Counted from the first letter of the stretch, positions 7,938 to 16,957 are shown. The stretch is DNA of 64,000 bases from Schlegelella_A sp038318385 (GCA_038318385.1 JBBQCD010000011.1:1-64000), one strand, 5' to 3'. Notes: generated from the letters alone by a model not told the origin. Numbers and translations: made by a program.

Positions 7938-8243
7938 GTGGCCAAGACCTCCCTGATCCAGCGTGAATTGAAGCGCGCGCACCTGGTCGCCAAGTACGCG
8001 AAGAAGTACGAAGAGCTGAAGACCGCCGCGAACGACGCCAAGAAGTCGGACGAGGAGCGCTACGCCGCCCGGCTCGAGCTGCAGAAATTGCCGCGCAACG
8101 CCTACCCGACCCGCCAGCGCAACCGCTGCGGCATCACCGGGCGTCCTCGCGGAACCTTCCGCAAGTTCGGCCTCGGCCGCAACAAGATCCGCGAACTGGC
8201 GTTCAAGGGTGACATCCCGGGCATCGTCAAGGCCAGCTGGTAA
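7938..8243 (+). CDS. rpsN: 30S ribosomal protein S14
   Basis: 101 residues from GTG 7938 with GAAGGA upstream. This is the long, zinc-free form of S14: only one cysteine is present, in RCGITGRPRGTFRKFG, and the CxxC pairs of the short zinc form are absent. It binds the 30S head late in assembly. Confidence 0.97.
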   Translation: MAKTSLIQRELKRAHLVAKYAKKYEELKTAANDAKKSDEERYAARLELQKLPRNAYPTRQRNRCGITGRPRGTFRKFGLGRNKIRELAFKGDIPGIVKASW

Positions 8244-8294
8244 TACGCGGCGACGTCGCTGTGTACAGGCCTTAGCCCGTCAGGAGAATTTCGT

Positions 8295-8690
8295 ATGAGC
8301 ATGAGTGATCCGATCGCCGATATGCTGACCCGCATCCGCAACGCGCAGATGGTGGAAAAGCCGAGCGTCGCGATGCCGTCGTCCAAGTTGAAGGTGGCGA
8401 TCGCCCAGGTCCTGAAGGACGAGGGCTACATCGATGACTACGCCGTGCGCGGCGAAGCCGAGAAGCCCCAGCTCGAGATCGCGCTGAAGTACTACGCCGG
8501 TCACCCGGTGATCGAGCACATCGAGCGCGTCAGCCGTCCGGGCCTGCGCATCTACAAGGGTCGGCACGACATCCCGACCGTGATGAACGGTCTCGGCGTA
8601 GCCATCGTGACCACGCCCAAGGGCGTGATGACAGACCGCAAGGCGCGCCAGGCCGGCATCGGCGGCGAAGTCCTGTGCTACGTGTCCTGA
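8295..8690 (+). CDS. rpsH: 30S ribosomal protein S8
   Basis: 131 residues from ATG 8295 (MSMSDPIADMLTRIRNAQ), with AGGAGAA upstream; a second in-frame ATG six bases later is possible. S8 binds helix 21 of 16S rRNA and in E. coli represses the spc operon at rplE mRNA. The C-terminus GIGGEVLCYVS is the conserved RNA-binding end. Confidence 0.98.
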   Translation: MSMSDPIADMLTRIRNAQMVEKPSVAMPSSKLKVAIAQVLKDEGYIDDYAVRGEAEKPQLEIALKYYAGHPVIEHIERVSRPGLRIYKGRHDIPTVMNGLGVAIVTTPKGVMTDRKARQAGIGGEVLCYVS

Positions 8691-8703
8691 AGGGAATCGC
8701 ACC

Positions 8704-9237
8704 ATGTCACGCGTAGGAAAAATGCCGCTGCCGGTGCCCAAGGGCGTCGACGTCTCGCTCACGGCCGAGCAGATCAGCGTCAAGGGCTCGATGGGCACGC
8801 TGGTGCGTCCCGTCAATGCGCTCGTCACCGTGAAGAACGAGGACGGCAAGCTGATGTTCGCCCCGGCGAACGATTCGGTCGAGGCCGATGCGATGTCGGG
8901 GACGATGCGGGCACTGGTCGCCAACATGGTCGGTGGCGTCACCAAGGGTTTCGAAAAGCGCCTGGCGCTGGTCGGCGTCGGTTTCCGCGCCGCCGCTGCC
9001 GGCAGCAAGCTCAACCTGCAGATCGGCTTCTCGCATCCGGTGTCCAAGGAGATGCCCGCGGGCGTCAAGGTGGAATGCCCGACGCAGACCGAGATCGTCA
9101 TCAAGGGCTCCGATCGCCAGGCCGTCGGCCAGGTCGCCGCCGAGGTCCGCGCATTGCGTCCGCCCGAGCCCTACAAGGGCAAGGGCATCCGCTACGTCGG
9201 CGAGAAGATCGTCATCAAAGAGACGAAGAAGAAGTAA
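8704..9237 (+). CDS. rplF: 50S ribosomal protein L6
   Basis: 177 residues with the two repeated L6 domains; the C-terminal signature PEPYKGKGIRYVGEKIV is intact. L6 supports the sarcin-ricin loop region where elongation factors bind. 13 bp on each side separate it from rpsH and rplR. Confidence 0.98.
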   Translation: MSRVGKMPLPVPKGVDVSLTAEQISVKGSMGTLVRPVNALVTVKNEDGKLMFAPANDSVEADAMSGTMRALVANMVGGVTKGFEKRLALVGVGFRAAAAGSKLNLQIGFSHPVSKEMPAGVKVECPTQTEIVIKGSDRQAVGQVAAEVRALRPPEPYKGKGIRYVGEKIVIKETKKK

Positions 9238-9249
9238 GGAGCGCATGAC

Positions 9250-9627
9250 ATGTTGAACAAGAAAGATCAGCGCGTACGCCGCTCCCGCCAGACGCGTGCC
9301 CGGATCGCAATCCAGCGCGTGGCGCGCCTGACGGTGCATCGCACCAACCTGCACATCTACGCCAGCGTCATTTCCGACGACGGCGCCAAGGTGATCGCCA
9401 GCGCGTCGACGCTCGAAGCCGACGTCCGCAAGGCGGTCGCCGGCGATTCGAAGGTGGCCGGCAAGGGCGGCAACGTCGCCGCGGCCACGCTGGTCGGCAA
9501 GCGCATCGCCGAGAAGGCCAAGGCCGCCGGCATCGACCGGGTCGCGTTCGACCGGTCGGGCTTCGCCTACCACGGCCGCGTCAAGGCGCTGGCCGACGCG
9601 GCGCGCGAAGCGGGCCTTCAGTTCTAA
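9250..9627 (+). CDS. rplR: 50S ribosomal protein L18
   Basis: 125 residues, starting MLNKKDQRVRRSRQTRARI. L18 binds 5S rRNA with L5. The C-terminal FDRSGFAYHGRVKALADAAR motif is diagnostic. AAGGAG lies upstream at the rplF end. Confidence 0.97.
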   Translation: MLNKKDQRVRRSRQTRARIAIQRVARLTVHRTNLHIYASVISDDGAKVIASASTLEADVRKAVAGDSKVAGKGGNVAAATLVGKRIAEKAKAAGIDRVAFDRSGFAYHGRVKALADAAREAGLQF

Positions 9628-9657
9628 GCGCTTCGACGCTTTCCAAGGAATCCAAGC

Positions 9658-10176
9658 ATGGCAAAGTTTCAACCCCGCGCCCAGACCGAAGGCAATGACG
9701 ACGGCCTGAAGGAAAAGATGATTGCGGTGAACCGCGTGACCAAGGTCGTCAAGGGCGGACGTACGCTGAGCTTCGCCGCGCTGACGGTCGTCGGCGACGG
9801 CGACGGTCGCGTCGGCATGGGCAAGGGCAAGGCCAAGGAAGTCCCCGTTGCCGTCACCAAGGCCATGGAGTCGGCGCGCCGCAACATGGTCAAGGTGCAG
9901 TTGCGCAACGGCACGATCCAGCACAAGGTGATCGGCGAGCACGGCGCCTCGCGCGTCCTGATGGCGCCGGCCAAGGCCGGTGACGGCATCATCGCCGGCG
10001 GCCCGATGCGCGCGGTCTTCGAGGTGATGGGCGTGACCGACATCGTCTGCAAGAGCCTCGGTTCCTCGAATCCCTACAACATCGTCCGGGCCACGCTCGA
10101 CGGCCTGAAGCATTGCACGACGCCGGCGGAAGTGGCGGCCAAGCGCGGCCTCACGGTCGAGCAGATCCTCGGCTGA
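9658..10176 (+). CDS. rpsE: 30S ribosomal protein S5
   Basis: 172 residues. The double-stranded RNA-binding fold starts at about residue 20 (MIAVNRVTKVVKGGRTLSF) and the GDGDGRVGMGKGKAKEVPVA loop, where spectinomycin and ram mutations fall in other bacteria, is intact. S5 helps unwind mRNA at entry and sets decoding accuracy with S4. Confidence 0.98.
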   Translation: MAKFQPRAQTEGNDDGLKEKMIAVNRVTKVVKGGRTLSFAALTVVGDGDGRVGMGKGKAKEVPVAVTKAMESARRNMVKVQLRNGTIQHKVIGEHGASRVLMAPAKAGDGIIAGGPMRAVFEVMGVTDIVCKSLGSSNPYNIVRATLDGLKHCTTPAEVAAKRGLTVEQILG

Positions 10177-10198
10177 AGCGCCGGGCGCGGAGAAACAC

Positions 10199-10420
10199 AT
10201 GACTGAAAAGACTGCATCGAAGGCCGGCGCGAAGCAATCCGCCGACCAGGCGACCGTCACCATCAAGCTGGTGCGCAGCATCAACGGCACGCGCGAGTCG
10301 CACCGCGCAACGGTGCGCGGCCTCGGGCTGCGCAAGCTCAACAGCGAGTCGACGCTCGAAGACACCGCCGCCGTGCGCGGCATGATCAACAAGGTCTCGT
10401 ACCTCGTGAAGGTGCTCTGA
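10199..10420 (+). CDS. rpmD: 50S ribosomal protein L30 with short N-terminal extension
   Basis: 73 residues, about 13 above the usual 60. The core begins at ATVTIKLVRSINGTRESHRA; residues 1-18 are a polar Lys/Ala/Ser stretch. ATG 10199 is preceded by GGAGAAA. Between rpsE and rplO as in all spc operons. Confidence 0.96.
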   Translation: MTEKTASKAGAKQSADQATVTIKLVRSINGTRESHRATVRGLGLRKLNSESTLEDTAAVRGMINKVSYLVKVL

Positions 10421-10452
10421 GCGCGCCGCACGGGAACCGAGAGGAAACGACC

Positions 10453-10884
10453 ATGGAACTCAATTCGATCAAGCCGGCAGACGGCGCCAAGAAGGCGCGG
10501 CGTCGCGTCGGGCGCGGCATCGGCTCGGGCCTCGGCAAGACCGCGGGCCGTGGGCACAAGGGCCAGAAGTCGCGTTCCGGCGGCTACCACAAGGTCGGCT
10601 TCGAAGGCGGCCAGATGCCGCTGCAGCGCCGCCTTCCCAAGCGCGGCTTCAAGTCGCACCTGCTCAAGTTCAACGCCGAGATCACGCTGACGACGCTCGA
10701 ACGCCTGGCGGTCGACGAAGTCGACATGCTGACGTTGAAGCAGGCCGGCCTGGTCGGGCAGATCGCCAAGGTCGTCAAGGTGATCAAGTCCGGCGAACTG
10801 TCCCGCAAGGTCGTGCTCAAGGGCATCGGAGCGACCGCCGGCGCCAAGGGCGCCATCGAAGCCGCCGGCGGCTCGGTCGGCTGA
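10453..10884 (+). CDS. rplO: 50S ribosomal protein L15
   Basis: 143 residues, normal. The Gly/Arg-rich N-terminal arm RRVGRGIGSGLGKTAGRGHK reaches into 23S rRNA. GAGAGGAAACG stands before ATG 10453. It lies 31 bp upstream of secY. Confidence 0.98.
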   Translation: MELNSIKPADGAKKARRRVGRGIGSGLGKTAGRGHKGQKSRSGGYHKVGFEGGQMPLQRRLPKRGFKSHLLKFNAEITLTTLERLAVDEVDMLTLKQAGLVGQIAKVVKVIKSGELSRKVVLKGIGATAGAKGAIEAAGGSVG

Positions 10885-10915
10885 CCCTCCCCGGAAACGA
10901 ACGGAACCTCGACCC

Positions 10916-12226
10916 GTGGCTACCAACGCGAATCAGCTGGCCAAGAGCGGCAAGTTCGGCGACCTCCGTCGCCGACTCGTCTTCTTGCTGCTCGCGCTCG
11001 TCGTCTACCGGCTCGGCGCGCACATTCCCGTTCCCGGCATCGACCCCAACGAGCTGCAGAAGCTGTTCCAGGGGCAGCAGGGCGGGATCCTGAGCCTGTT
11101 CAACATGTTCTCGGGCGGCGCGCTGTCGCGCTTCACCGTGTTCGCGCTCGGCATCATGCCGTACATCTCGGCGTCGATCATCATGCAGTTGATGACCTAC
11201 GTCGTGCCGACGCTCGAAGCGTTGAAGAAGGAAGGCGAGTCGGGCCGGCGCAAGATCACCCAGTACACCCGCTACGGCACGCTCGGCCTGGCACTGTTCC
11301 AGTCGCTCGGCATCGCGCTGGCGTTGGAAGGTTCCCCAGGCCTGGTCATCGTCCCGGGGTTCGCCTTTCGCCTGACCGCCGTCGTCAGCCTGGTGGCCGG
11401 AACGATGTTCCTGATGTGGCTCGGCGAGCAGATCACCGAGCGTGGTCTCGGCAATGGCATCTCGATCCTGATCTTCGCCGGCATCGCCGCCGGTCTGCCG
11501 GGCGCGCTGGCGCAGTTCGGCGCGCTCGTCAACCAAGGCGCGATGAGCGTCATCGCAGCGCTTTTCATCACCGTGCTGGTCGCGGCGGTGACGTTCGCGG
11601 TGGTGTTCGTCGAGCGCGGGCAGCGCAAGATCCTCGTCAACTACGCCAAACGCCAGGTCGGCAACAAGGTCTACGGCGGCCAGTCGTCGCACCTGCCGCT
11701 CAAGCTGAACATGTCGGGCGTGATTCCGCCGATCTTCGCCTCGTCGATCATCCTGCTGCCGACGACGGCCGTCAGCTGGTTCGCCACCGGCGACAGCTTC
11801 CGCTGGCTCAAGGACATCGCCGACCTGCTGCGCCCCGGCCAGCCGATCTACGTGATGCTGTACGCCGCGGCGATCGTGTTCTTCTGCTTCTTCTACACCG
11901 CGCTCGTCTTCAACAGCCGCGAGACCGCCGACAACCTGAAGAAGAGCGGCGCCTTCATTCCGGGCATCCGCCCGGGCGACCAGACCGCGCGCCACATCGA
12001 TCGCATCCTGTCGCGGCTGACGCTGGCCGGAGCGATCTATATCACCCTGGTGTGCTTGCTTCCCGAGTTCCTCGTCCTCAAGTACAACGTCCCGTTCTAC
12101 TTCGGCGGCACGTCGCTGCTGATCATCGTCGTCGTGACGATGGACTTCTGGGCCCAGGTGCAAAGCTACGTGATGAGCCAGCAGTACGAGTCGCTGCTGA
12201 AGAAGGCCAATTTCAAGGCGAGCTGA
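10916..12226 (+). CDS. secY: Protein translocase subunit SecY
   Basis: 436 residues from GTG 10916. SecY is the membrane channel of the Sec translocon with SecE and SecG. Ten hydrophobic segments can be followed; the plug-side GIMPYISASIIMQL and the cytoplasmic loop with VFVERGQRKILVNYAKRQ, which contacts SecA and ribosomes, are conserved. Its place after rplO gives the channel the same supply control as ribosomes. 52 bp separate it from infA. Confidence 0.98.
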   Translation: MATNANQLAKSGKFGDLRRRLVFLLLALVVYRLGAHIPVPGIDPNELQKLFQGQQGGILSLFNMFSGGALSRFTVFALGIMPYISASIIMQLMTYVVPTLEALKKEGESGRRKITQYTRYGTLGLALFQSLGIALALEGSPGLVIVPGFAFRLTAVVSLVAGTMFLMWLGEQITERGLGNGISILIFAGIAAGLPGALAQFGALVNQGAMSVIAALFITVLVAAVTFAVVFVERGQRKILVNYAKRQVGNKVYGGQSSHLPLKLNMSGVIPPIFASSIILLPTTAVSWFATGDSFRWLKDIADLLRPGQPIYVMLYAAAIVFFCFFYTALVFNSRETADNLKKSGAFIPGIRPGDQTARHIDRILSRLTLAGAIYITLVCLLPEFLVLKYNVPFYFGGTSLLIIVVVTMDFWAQVQSYVMSQQYESLLKKANFKAS

Positions 12227-12278
12227 AGCCCGCCGACCGATTTTTCAACGAGACGACCAGAGACAACACGACCGCCGC

Positions 12279-12497
12279 ATGGCCAAAGACGACGTCATCC
12301 AGATGCAGGGCGAGATTCTCGAGAATCTCCCCAACGCCACGTTCCGCGTGAAGCTGGAGAACGGCCATGTGGTCCTGGGACACATCTCGGGAAAGATGCG
12401 GATGCACTACATCCGCATCCTGCCCGGTGACAAGGTCACGGTCGAGTTGACACCCTACGACCTGAGTCGGGCCCGGATCGTATTCCGCGCCAAGTGA
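12279..12497 (+). CDS. infA: Translation initiation factor IF-1
   Basis: 72 residues, exact family length; an S1-like OB fold that blocks the A site during initiation. MAKDDVIQMQGEILENLPN and GHISGKMRMHYIRILPGDKV are the family signatures. The position secY-infA-rpmJ is usual in betaproteobacteria. Confidence 0.98.
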   Translation: MAKDDVIQMQGEILENLPNATFRVKLENGHVVLGHISGKMRMHYIRILPGDKVTVELTPYDLSRARIVFRAK

Positions 12498-12519
12498 GCC
12501 GTACAAGAGGAGCAGTGAA

Positions 12520-12633
12520 ATGAAAGTCGCAGCATCGGTCAAGAAGATGTGCCGCCATTGCAAGGTGATCCGGCGCAAGGGTGTGGTCCGCGTGATCTGC
12601 ACCGACCCGCGTCACAAACAGCGTCAAGGCTGA
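12520..12633 (+). CDS. rpmJ: 50S ribosomal protein L36
   Basis: 37 residues, MKVAASVKKMCRHCKVIRRK onward. This is the zinc-binding form: Cys11, Cys14, Cys27 and His32 make the C-x2-C-x12-C-x4-H ribbon. AGAGGAGCAG precedes ATG 12520. L36 helps fold domain VI of 23S rRNA. No zinc-free paralogue is seen in this window. Confidence 0.97.
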   Translation: MKVAASVKKMCRHCKVIRRKGVVRVICTDPRHKQRQG

Positions 12634-12664
12634 CCCGCCGAAACCGCGAATCCAGAGGACAAAC

Positions 12665-13030
12665 ATGGCACGCATCGCCGGCATCAACATTCCGCCCCAC
12701 AAGCACGCCGAGATTGGTCTCACGGCGATCTATGGCATCGGCCGCAGCACCGCGCAGAAGATCTGCAATGCGAGCGGGGTTCCGTTCGACCGCAAGATCA
12801 AGGATCTGAGCGACGCCGACCTGGAGCGCATCCGTGAAGAGATCGGCCGCATCGCGATCGAGGGCGACCTGCGCCGCGAGATGTCGATCAACATCAAGCG
12901 GCTGATGGACCTCGGCTGCTATCGTGGTTTTCGCCACCGCCGGGGCCTCCCGGTTCGCGGCCAGCGCACCAAGACGAATGCTCGCACCCGCAAGGGTCCG
13001 CGCAAGTCGGGAGCCGTCGTCAAGAAGTGA
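12665..13030 (+). CDS. rpsM: 30S ribosomal protein S13
   Basis: 121 residues. Starts MARIAGINIPPHKHAEIGLT; the C-terminal GLPVRGQRTKTNARTRKGPR tail reaches the P-site tRNA. First gene of the alpha operon group, 31 bp after rpmJ. AGAGGACAA precedes ATG. Confidence 0.98.
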   Translation: MARIAGINIPPHKHAEIGLTAIYGIGRSTAQKICNASGVPFDRKIKDLSDADLERIREEIGRIAIEGDLRREMSINIKRLMDLGCYRGFRHRRGLPVRGQRTKTNARTRKGPRKSGAVVKK

Positions 13031-13072
13031 CGCCGTTCCGCGCCGCCCGTAAAAGTTTGAGAGAAGGTCAAC

Positions 13073-13477
13073 ATGGCTAAAGCACCCGTCAACACCGCCG
13101 CCCAGCGCGTGCGCAAGAAGGTCCGCAAGAACGTTGCGGACGGCATTGCGCATGTCCACGCGTCGTTCAACAACACGATCATCACGATCACCGACCGTCA
13201 GGGCAGCGCGCTCGCCTGGGCGTCGAGCGGCGGACAGGGCTTCAAGGGTTCGCGGAAGTCCACGCCGTTCGCCGCGCAGGTCGCCGCCGAGACGGCGGGC
13301 CGTGCCGCGCAGGACCAGGGCATCAAGAATCTCGACGTACGGATCAAGGGTCCCGGCCCCGGCCGCGAATCGTCGGTGCGCGCCCTGGCAGCACTCGGCA
13401 TCCGCATCAATTCGATCTCCGACGTGACGCCGGTGCCGCACAACGGCTGCCGGCCGCAGAAGCGCCGTCGGATCTGA
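13073..13477 (+). CDS. rpsK: 30S ribosomal protein S11
   Basis: 134 residues. The platform protein S11 contacts mRNA in the E site. HVHASFNNTIITITDRQG and the C-terminal PHNGCRPQKRRRI (an Asn-Gly that isomerises in some bacteria) are both present. A 163-bp gap with a hairpin follows before rpsD. Confidence 0.98.
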   Translation: MAKAPVNTAAQRVRKKVRKNVADGIAHVHASFNNTIITITDRQGSALAWASSGGQGFKGSRKSTPFAAQVAAETAGRAAQDQGIKNLDVRIKGPGPGRESSVRALAALGIRINSISDVTPVPHNGCRPQKRRRI

Positions 13478-13497
13478 GGAGTACCCATTTCCGCGTC

Positions 13498-13536
13498 GGC
13501 GCTGCCTTCCGAGGCGTCGCCGGCTTTTTCGCTTTT
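13498..13536 (+). terminator. Attenuator-like hairpin between rpsK and rpsD
   Basis: GGCGCTGCC (13498-13506) and GGCGTCGCC (13513-13521) pair over nine positions with one mismatch and one wobble around a 6-base loop, and the stem is followed by GGC, five T (13525-13529), CGC and four T. This has the layout of an intrinsic terminator or attenuator inside the alpha operon. The rest of the gap (to 13640) shows no gene; an AAGGAAAC ribosome site for rpsD is at its end. Confidence 0.45.
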
Positions 13537-13640
13537 CATGAAGCCCACCGTCTGAGCGCCCAGAACAACACTCGCCAGACTCGCGCGGAGGTCCTTGCAA
13601 AGGGGCTTTGCCGCGTCAGATCGATCTAGAAGGAAACAAC

Positions 13641-14264
13641 GTGGCACGTTACCTCGGCCCCAAGGCCAAACTCTCCCGCCGTGAAGGCACCGACCTGTTC
13701 CTCAAGAGCGCACGGCGCCCAATCGGGGACAAGGCGAAGTTCGATTCGAAGCCTGGCCAGCACGGCCGCACCTCCGGCACCCGCACGTCCGACTTCGGCC
13801 TGCAGCTGCGCGAGAAGCAGAAGGTCAAGCGCATGTACGGCGTTCTCGAGCGCCAGTTCCGCCGCTATTTCGCCGAGGCCGAGCGTCGCAGGGGCAACAC
13901 GGGCGCGAACCTGCTGCTGCTGCTGGAATCGCGCTTGGACAACGTCGTCTACCGCATGGGCTTCGGCTCGACGCGGGCCGAGGCGCGTCAGCTGGTCTCG
14001 CACAAGGGCATCACCGTCAACGGCGAGGTCGTCAACATCGCCTCGTACCTGGTCAAGCCGGGTGACACCGTTGCCGTGCGCGAGAAGGCGAAGAAGCAGC
14101 TGCGCGTGACCGATGCGGTCAAGCTCGCCGAAGGTCAGGGCCTGGCGAACTGGGTCCAGGTCGACGGCACGAAGCTCGAAGGTATCTTCAAGAAGGCGCC
14201 GGACCGCGACGAATTCGGCGCCGACATCAAGGAAGCGCTGATCGTCGAGCTCTACTCGCGCTAA
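13641..14264 (+). CDS. rpsD: 30S ribosomal protein S4
   Basis: 207 residues from GTG 13641 with AAGGAAAC upstream, reading MARYLGPKAKLSRREGTDLF; an ATG 33 bases earlier would add a non-conserved leader. S4 nucleates 16S assembly and in E. coli represses the alpha operon. The S4 RNA-binding domain is seen at LDNVVYRMGFGSTRAEARQL. It is the long zinc-free form. Confidence 0.97.
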   Translation: MARYLGPKAKLSRREGTDLFLKSARRPIGDKAKFDSKPGQHGRTSGTRTSDFGLQLREKQKVKRMYGVLERQFRRYFAEAERRRGNTGANLLLLLESRLDNVVYRMGFGSTRAEARQLVSHKGITVNGEVVNIASYLVKPGDTVAVREKAKKQLRVTDAVKLAEGQGLANWVQVDGTKLEGIFKKAPDRDEFGADIKEALIVELYSR

Positions 14265-14413
14265 AGCACCGCTTTCGCGGCCGCCGACGTCGAGTCGGCC
14301 CGCACCCCCTCGCAGCGCTTTGCCGGGCGTGTTGCGAGGCGATCATCGCCCGGCGCAGTCCATCAGCCTTATCGGTGTAACGAGCCGAGGGTATTGAGAG
14401 GAACAAGGACTCC

Positions 14414-15400
14414 ATGCAAACCAATCTTCTGAAACCCAAGGCCATCAACGTCGAACCGCTGGGCGGCAACCGCGCCAAGGTGACGCTGGAGCCGTTCGAA
14501 CGCGGCTATGGTCACACGCTGGGCAACGCCCTGCGGCGCGTGCTGCTGTCGTCGATGGTCGGCTACGCGCCGACGGAAGTGACGATCGCCGGCGTGCTGC
14601 ACGAGTACTCGGCGATCGACGGCGTTCAGGAAGACGTCGTCCACATCATGCTCAACCTCAAGGGCGTGGTCTTTCGCCTGCACAACCGCGACGAAGTCAC
14701 GCTGGTGCTTCGCAAGGAAGGCGAAGGCCCGGTCACGGCCGGCGACATCCAGACGCCGCACGACGTCGAGATCATCAATCCCGATCACGTGATCGCGCAC
14801 CTGTCGTCCGGCGGCAAGCTCGACATGCAGATCAAGGTCGAGAAGGGCCGCGGCTACGTCCCTGGCACGATGCGCCGCTACGGCGACGAGCCGACCAAGT
14901 CGATCGGCCGCATCGTCCTCGACGCCTCGTTCTCGCCGGTCGCGCGCGTCAGCTACACCGTGGAGAGCGCCCGCGTCGAGCAGCGCACGGACCTCGACAA
15001 GCTCGTGATGGAGATCAACACCAACGGTGCGATCACCCCGGAAGAGGCGATCCGTTCCTCGGCGAAGATCCTGGTCGAGCAGCTGGCCGTGTTCGCGCAG
15101 CTCGAGGGCAGCGAGATCGCCGCCTTCGACCAGCCGGCCGCACGCAGCACCCAGTTCGATCCGATCCTGCTGCGTCCGGTCGACGAGCTCGAGCTGACGG
15201 TGCGTTCGGCGAACTGCCTGAAGGCCGAGAACATCTACTACATCGGCGACCTGATCCAGCGCACGGAGACCGAGCTGCTGAAGACGCCGAACCTCGGTCG
15301 CAAGTCGCTCAACGAGATCAAGGAAGTGCTGGCTTCGCGCGGGCTCACGCTCGGCGCGCGGCTCGAGAACTGGCCGCCCCAGGGCCTGGACAAGCGGTAA
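14414..15400 (+). CDS. rpoA: RNA polymerase subunit alpha
   Basis: 328 residues. N-terminal dimerisation domain with RVLLSSMVGYAPTEVTI and a C-terminal domain (from about residue 250) with LRPVDELELTVRSANCLKAE, which binds UP elements and activators. 149 bp of non-coding sequence precede it; GAGAGGAAC is a fair ribosome site. Normal alpha-operon position. Confidence 0.98.
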   Translation: MQTNLLKPKAINVEPLGGNRAKVTLEPFERGYGHTLGNALRRVLLSSMVGYAPTEVTIAGVLHEYSAIDGVQEDVVHIMLNLKGVVFRLHNRDEVTLVLRKEGEGPVTAGDIQTPHDVEIINPDHVIAHLSSGGKLDMQIKVEKGRGYVPGTMRRYGDEPTKSIGRIVLDASFSPVARVSYTVESARVEQRTDLDKLVMEINTNGAITPEEAIRSSAKILVEQLAVFAQLEGSEIAAFDQPAARSTQFDPILLRPVDELELTVRSANCLKAENIYYIGDLIQRTETELLKTPNLGRKSLNEIKEVLASRGLTLGARLENWPPQGLDKR

Positions 15401-15524
15401 CGCTTGGCGAACAGGAAAGACGGCCTGACGGCCGTCAACGGTGATCGGCCCTCCGGGGCCGGTCGGTGCACCCGCCAGTACCTGACACGGCTGGCGGCAA
15501 CAAGCAAGTGAAAGGAACAGCACC

Positions 15525-15917
15525 ATGCGTCACGGACACGGACTCAGAAAACTCAACCGCACCTCGGAGCACCGCCTGGCGATGCTGCGCAACATGTGCA
15601 ACTCGCTGCTCGAGCACGAGGCGATCAAGACCACGGTCCCCAAGGCCAAGGAACTGCGGCGCGTCGTCGAGCCGCTGATCACGCTCGCCAAGGAGCCGAC
15701 GCTCGCCAATCGCCGGCTGGCATTCGACCGCACCCGCGATCGCGCCATCGTCACCAAGCTCTTCAACGAGCTCGGCCCGCGCTACAAGGCCCGCCCCGGC
15801 GGCTACACGCGGATCCTGAAGATGGGCTTTCGCGTCGGCGACAACGCGCCGATGGCGTTCGTCGAACTGGTCGACCGACCCGCGCCTGTCGACACCGACG
15901 CGCCCGCCGAAGACTGA
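15525..15917 (+). CDS. rplQ: 50S ribosomal protein L17
   Basis: 130 residues, starting MRHGHGLRKLNRTSEHRLAM, the family hallmark. L17 lies near the tunnel exit. GAAAGGAAC is upstream of ATG 15525. Last gene of the ribosomal supercluster. Confidence 0.98.
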   Translation: MRHGHGLRKLNRTSEHRLAMLRNMCNSLLEHEAIKTTVPKAKELRRVVEPLITLAKEPTLANRRLAFDRTRDRAIVTKLFNELGPRYKARPGGYTRILKMGFRVGDNAPMAFVELVDRPAPVDTDAPAED

Positions 15918-15923
15918 GCAACC

Positions 15924-15938
15924 GGCCCGCGACGGGCC
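15924..15938 (+). terminator. GC hairpin after rplQ
   Basis: GGCCCG and CGGGCC pair perfectly around CGA six bases after the rplQ stop. No T-run follows, so it may only slow RNA polymerase or protect the 3' end; the position fits the end of the ribosomal operon. Confidence 0.3.
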
Positions 15939-16020
15939 ACGTTCGACGACCGGGGTCAGCACGCGCTGGCCCTTCGTCGTTGGGCGGCCGACGCGGGTCG
16001 CACCCTGCGCGAGACCCCGA

Positions 16021-16941
16021 GTGTCCTCCCCCCTGCTGCGCATCGACCGGCTGACGAAGAAGTTCGGCGCCGCGACCGTGGTCGACGACTTGTCGCTGGA
16101 GATCCGCCCGGGCGAGTGCCTCGGCGTGATCGGGCCGAACGGCGCCGGCAAGACGACCACCCTGCGCATGTGCCTGGGCCTCACCGCCCCCGACTCGGGC
16201 ACGATCGAGGCGTTCGGCCTGCCGATCCCGGAGCAGGTGCGCGAGGCAAAGAAGCGCATCGGCGTCGTCACCCAGCTCGACAGCCTGGATCCGGATTTCA
16301 GCTGTGCCGAAAACCTGCGCGTCTACGGCCGCTACTTCGGAATTGCCTCCGCGGTGCTCGAAGAACGGATACCCAAGCTGCTCGCCTTCGCGGCCCTGCA
16401 GGCCAAAGCCGATGCCCGGCCGGGAGAGCTCTCCGGCGGCATGAAGCGACGGCTCTCGCTCGGCCGTTCGCTGATCAACGACCCGGACCTGCTGCTGCTC
16501 GACGAGCCGACGACGGGGCTGGATCCGCAGGCGCGCCACCTGATGTGGGAGCGGCTTCAGAATCTGCTCGTCGCGGGAAAGGCGATCCTCCTGACCACGC
16601 ACTTCATGGACGAGGCCGAACGCCTTTGCAACCGGCTGCTGGTGCTCGACCACGGGCGCAAGATCGCCGAGGGCACGCCGCGCGGCCTCATCGCCGAGCA
16701 CCTCGAGAGCGATGTCGTCGAGGTTTACGGCGAAGGCGCGGCCGCGACGGCGCGCGATCATGGACGCCTGGCGGAGCGCGTCGAAACCAGCGGCGAAACC
16801 GTGTTCTTCTACCTGAGCCAGCCGAAGGCGCTGCTCGACGCCCTGGCGGCGAATCACGCGGTGCGCTACCTGCATCGGCCGGCGAATCTCGAGGACCTGT
16901 TCCTCAAGCTCACCGGACGGCAGATCCGCGACGACGCCTGA
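16021..16941 (+). CDS. NodI-like ABC transporter ATP-binding protein
   Basis: 306 residues from GTG 16021. ATPase of an ABC-2 type exporter. Walker A GPNGAGKTT is at residues 38-46, the LSGG signature at 137-140 and Walker B with DEP at 157-163. The segment QLDSLDPDFSCAENLRVYG closely follows the NodI pattern, the lipo-chitooligosaccharide exporter of rhizobia, but non-symbiotic betaproteobacteria have the same pair with unknown substrate. It is followed after 16 bp by the permease. No sugar-modifying genes are nearby, so the substrate cannot be named. Confidence 0.93.
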   Translation: MSSPLLRIDRLTKKFGAATVVDDLSLEIRPGECLGVIGPNGAGKTTTLRMCLGLTAPDSGTIEAFGLPIPEQVREAKKRIGVVTQLDSLDPDFSCAENLRVYGRYFGIASAVLEERIPKLLAFAALQAKADARPGELSGGMKRRLSLGRSLINDPDLLLLDEPTTGLDPQARHLMWERLQNLLVAGKAILLTTHFMDEAERLCNRLLVLDHGRKIAEGTPRGLIAEHLESDVVEVYGEGAAATARDHGRLAERVETSGETVFFYLSQPKALLDALAANHAVRYLHRPANLEDLFLKLTGRQIRDDA

Positions 16942-16957
16942 GGCTGGAGGATCCCGC

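Noticed and set aside
8707..10926. Minus-strand open frame of 739 codons under rplF-rplO
   Set aside because: Shadow of ribosomal genes; composition is Arg/Asp/Leu-rich without motifs.
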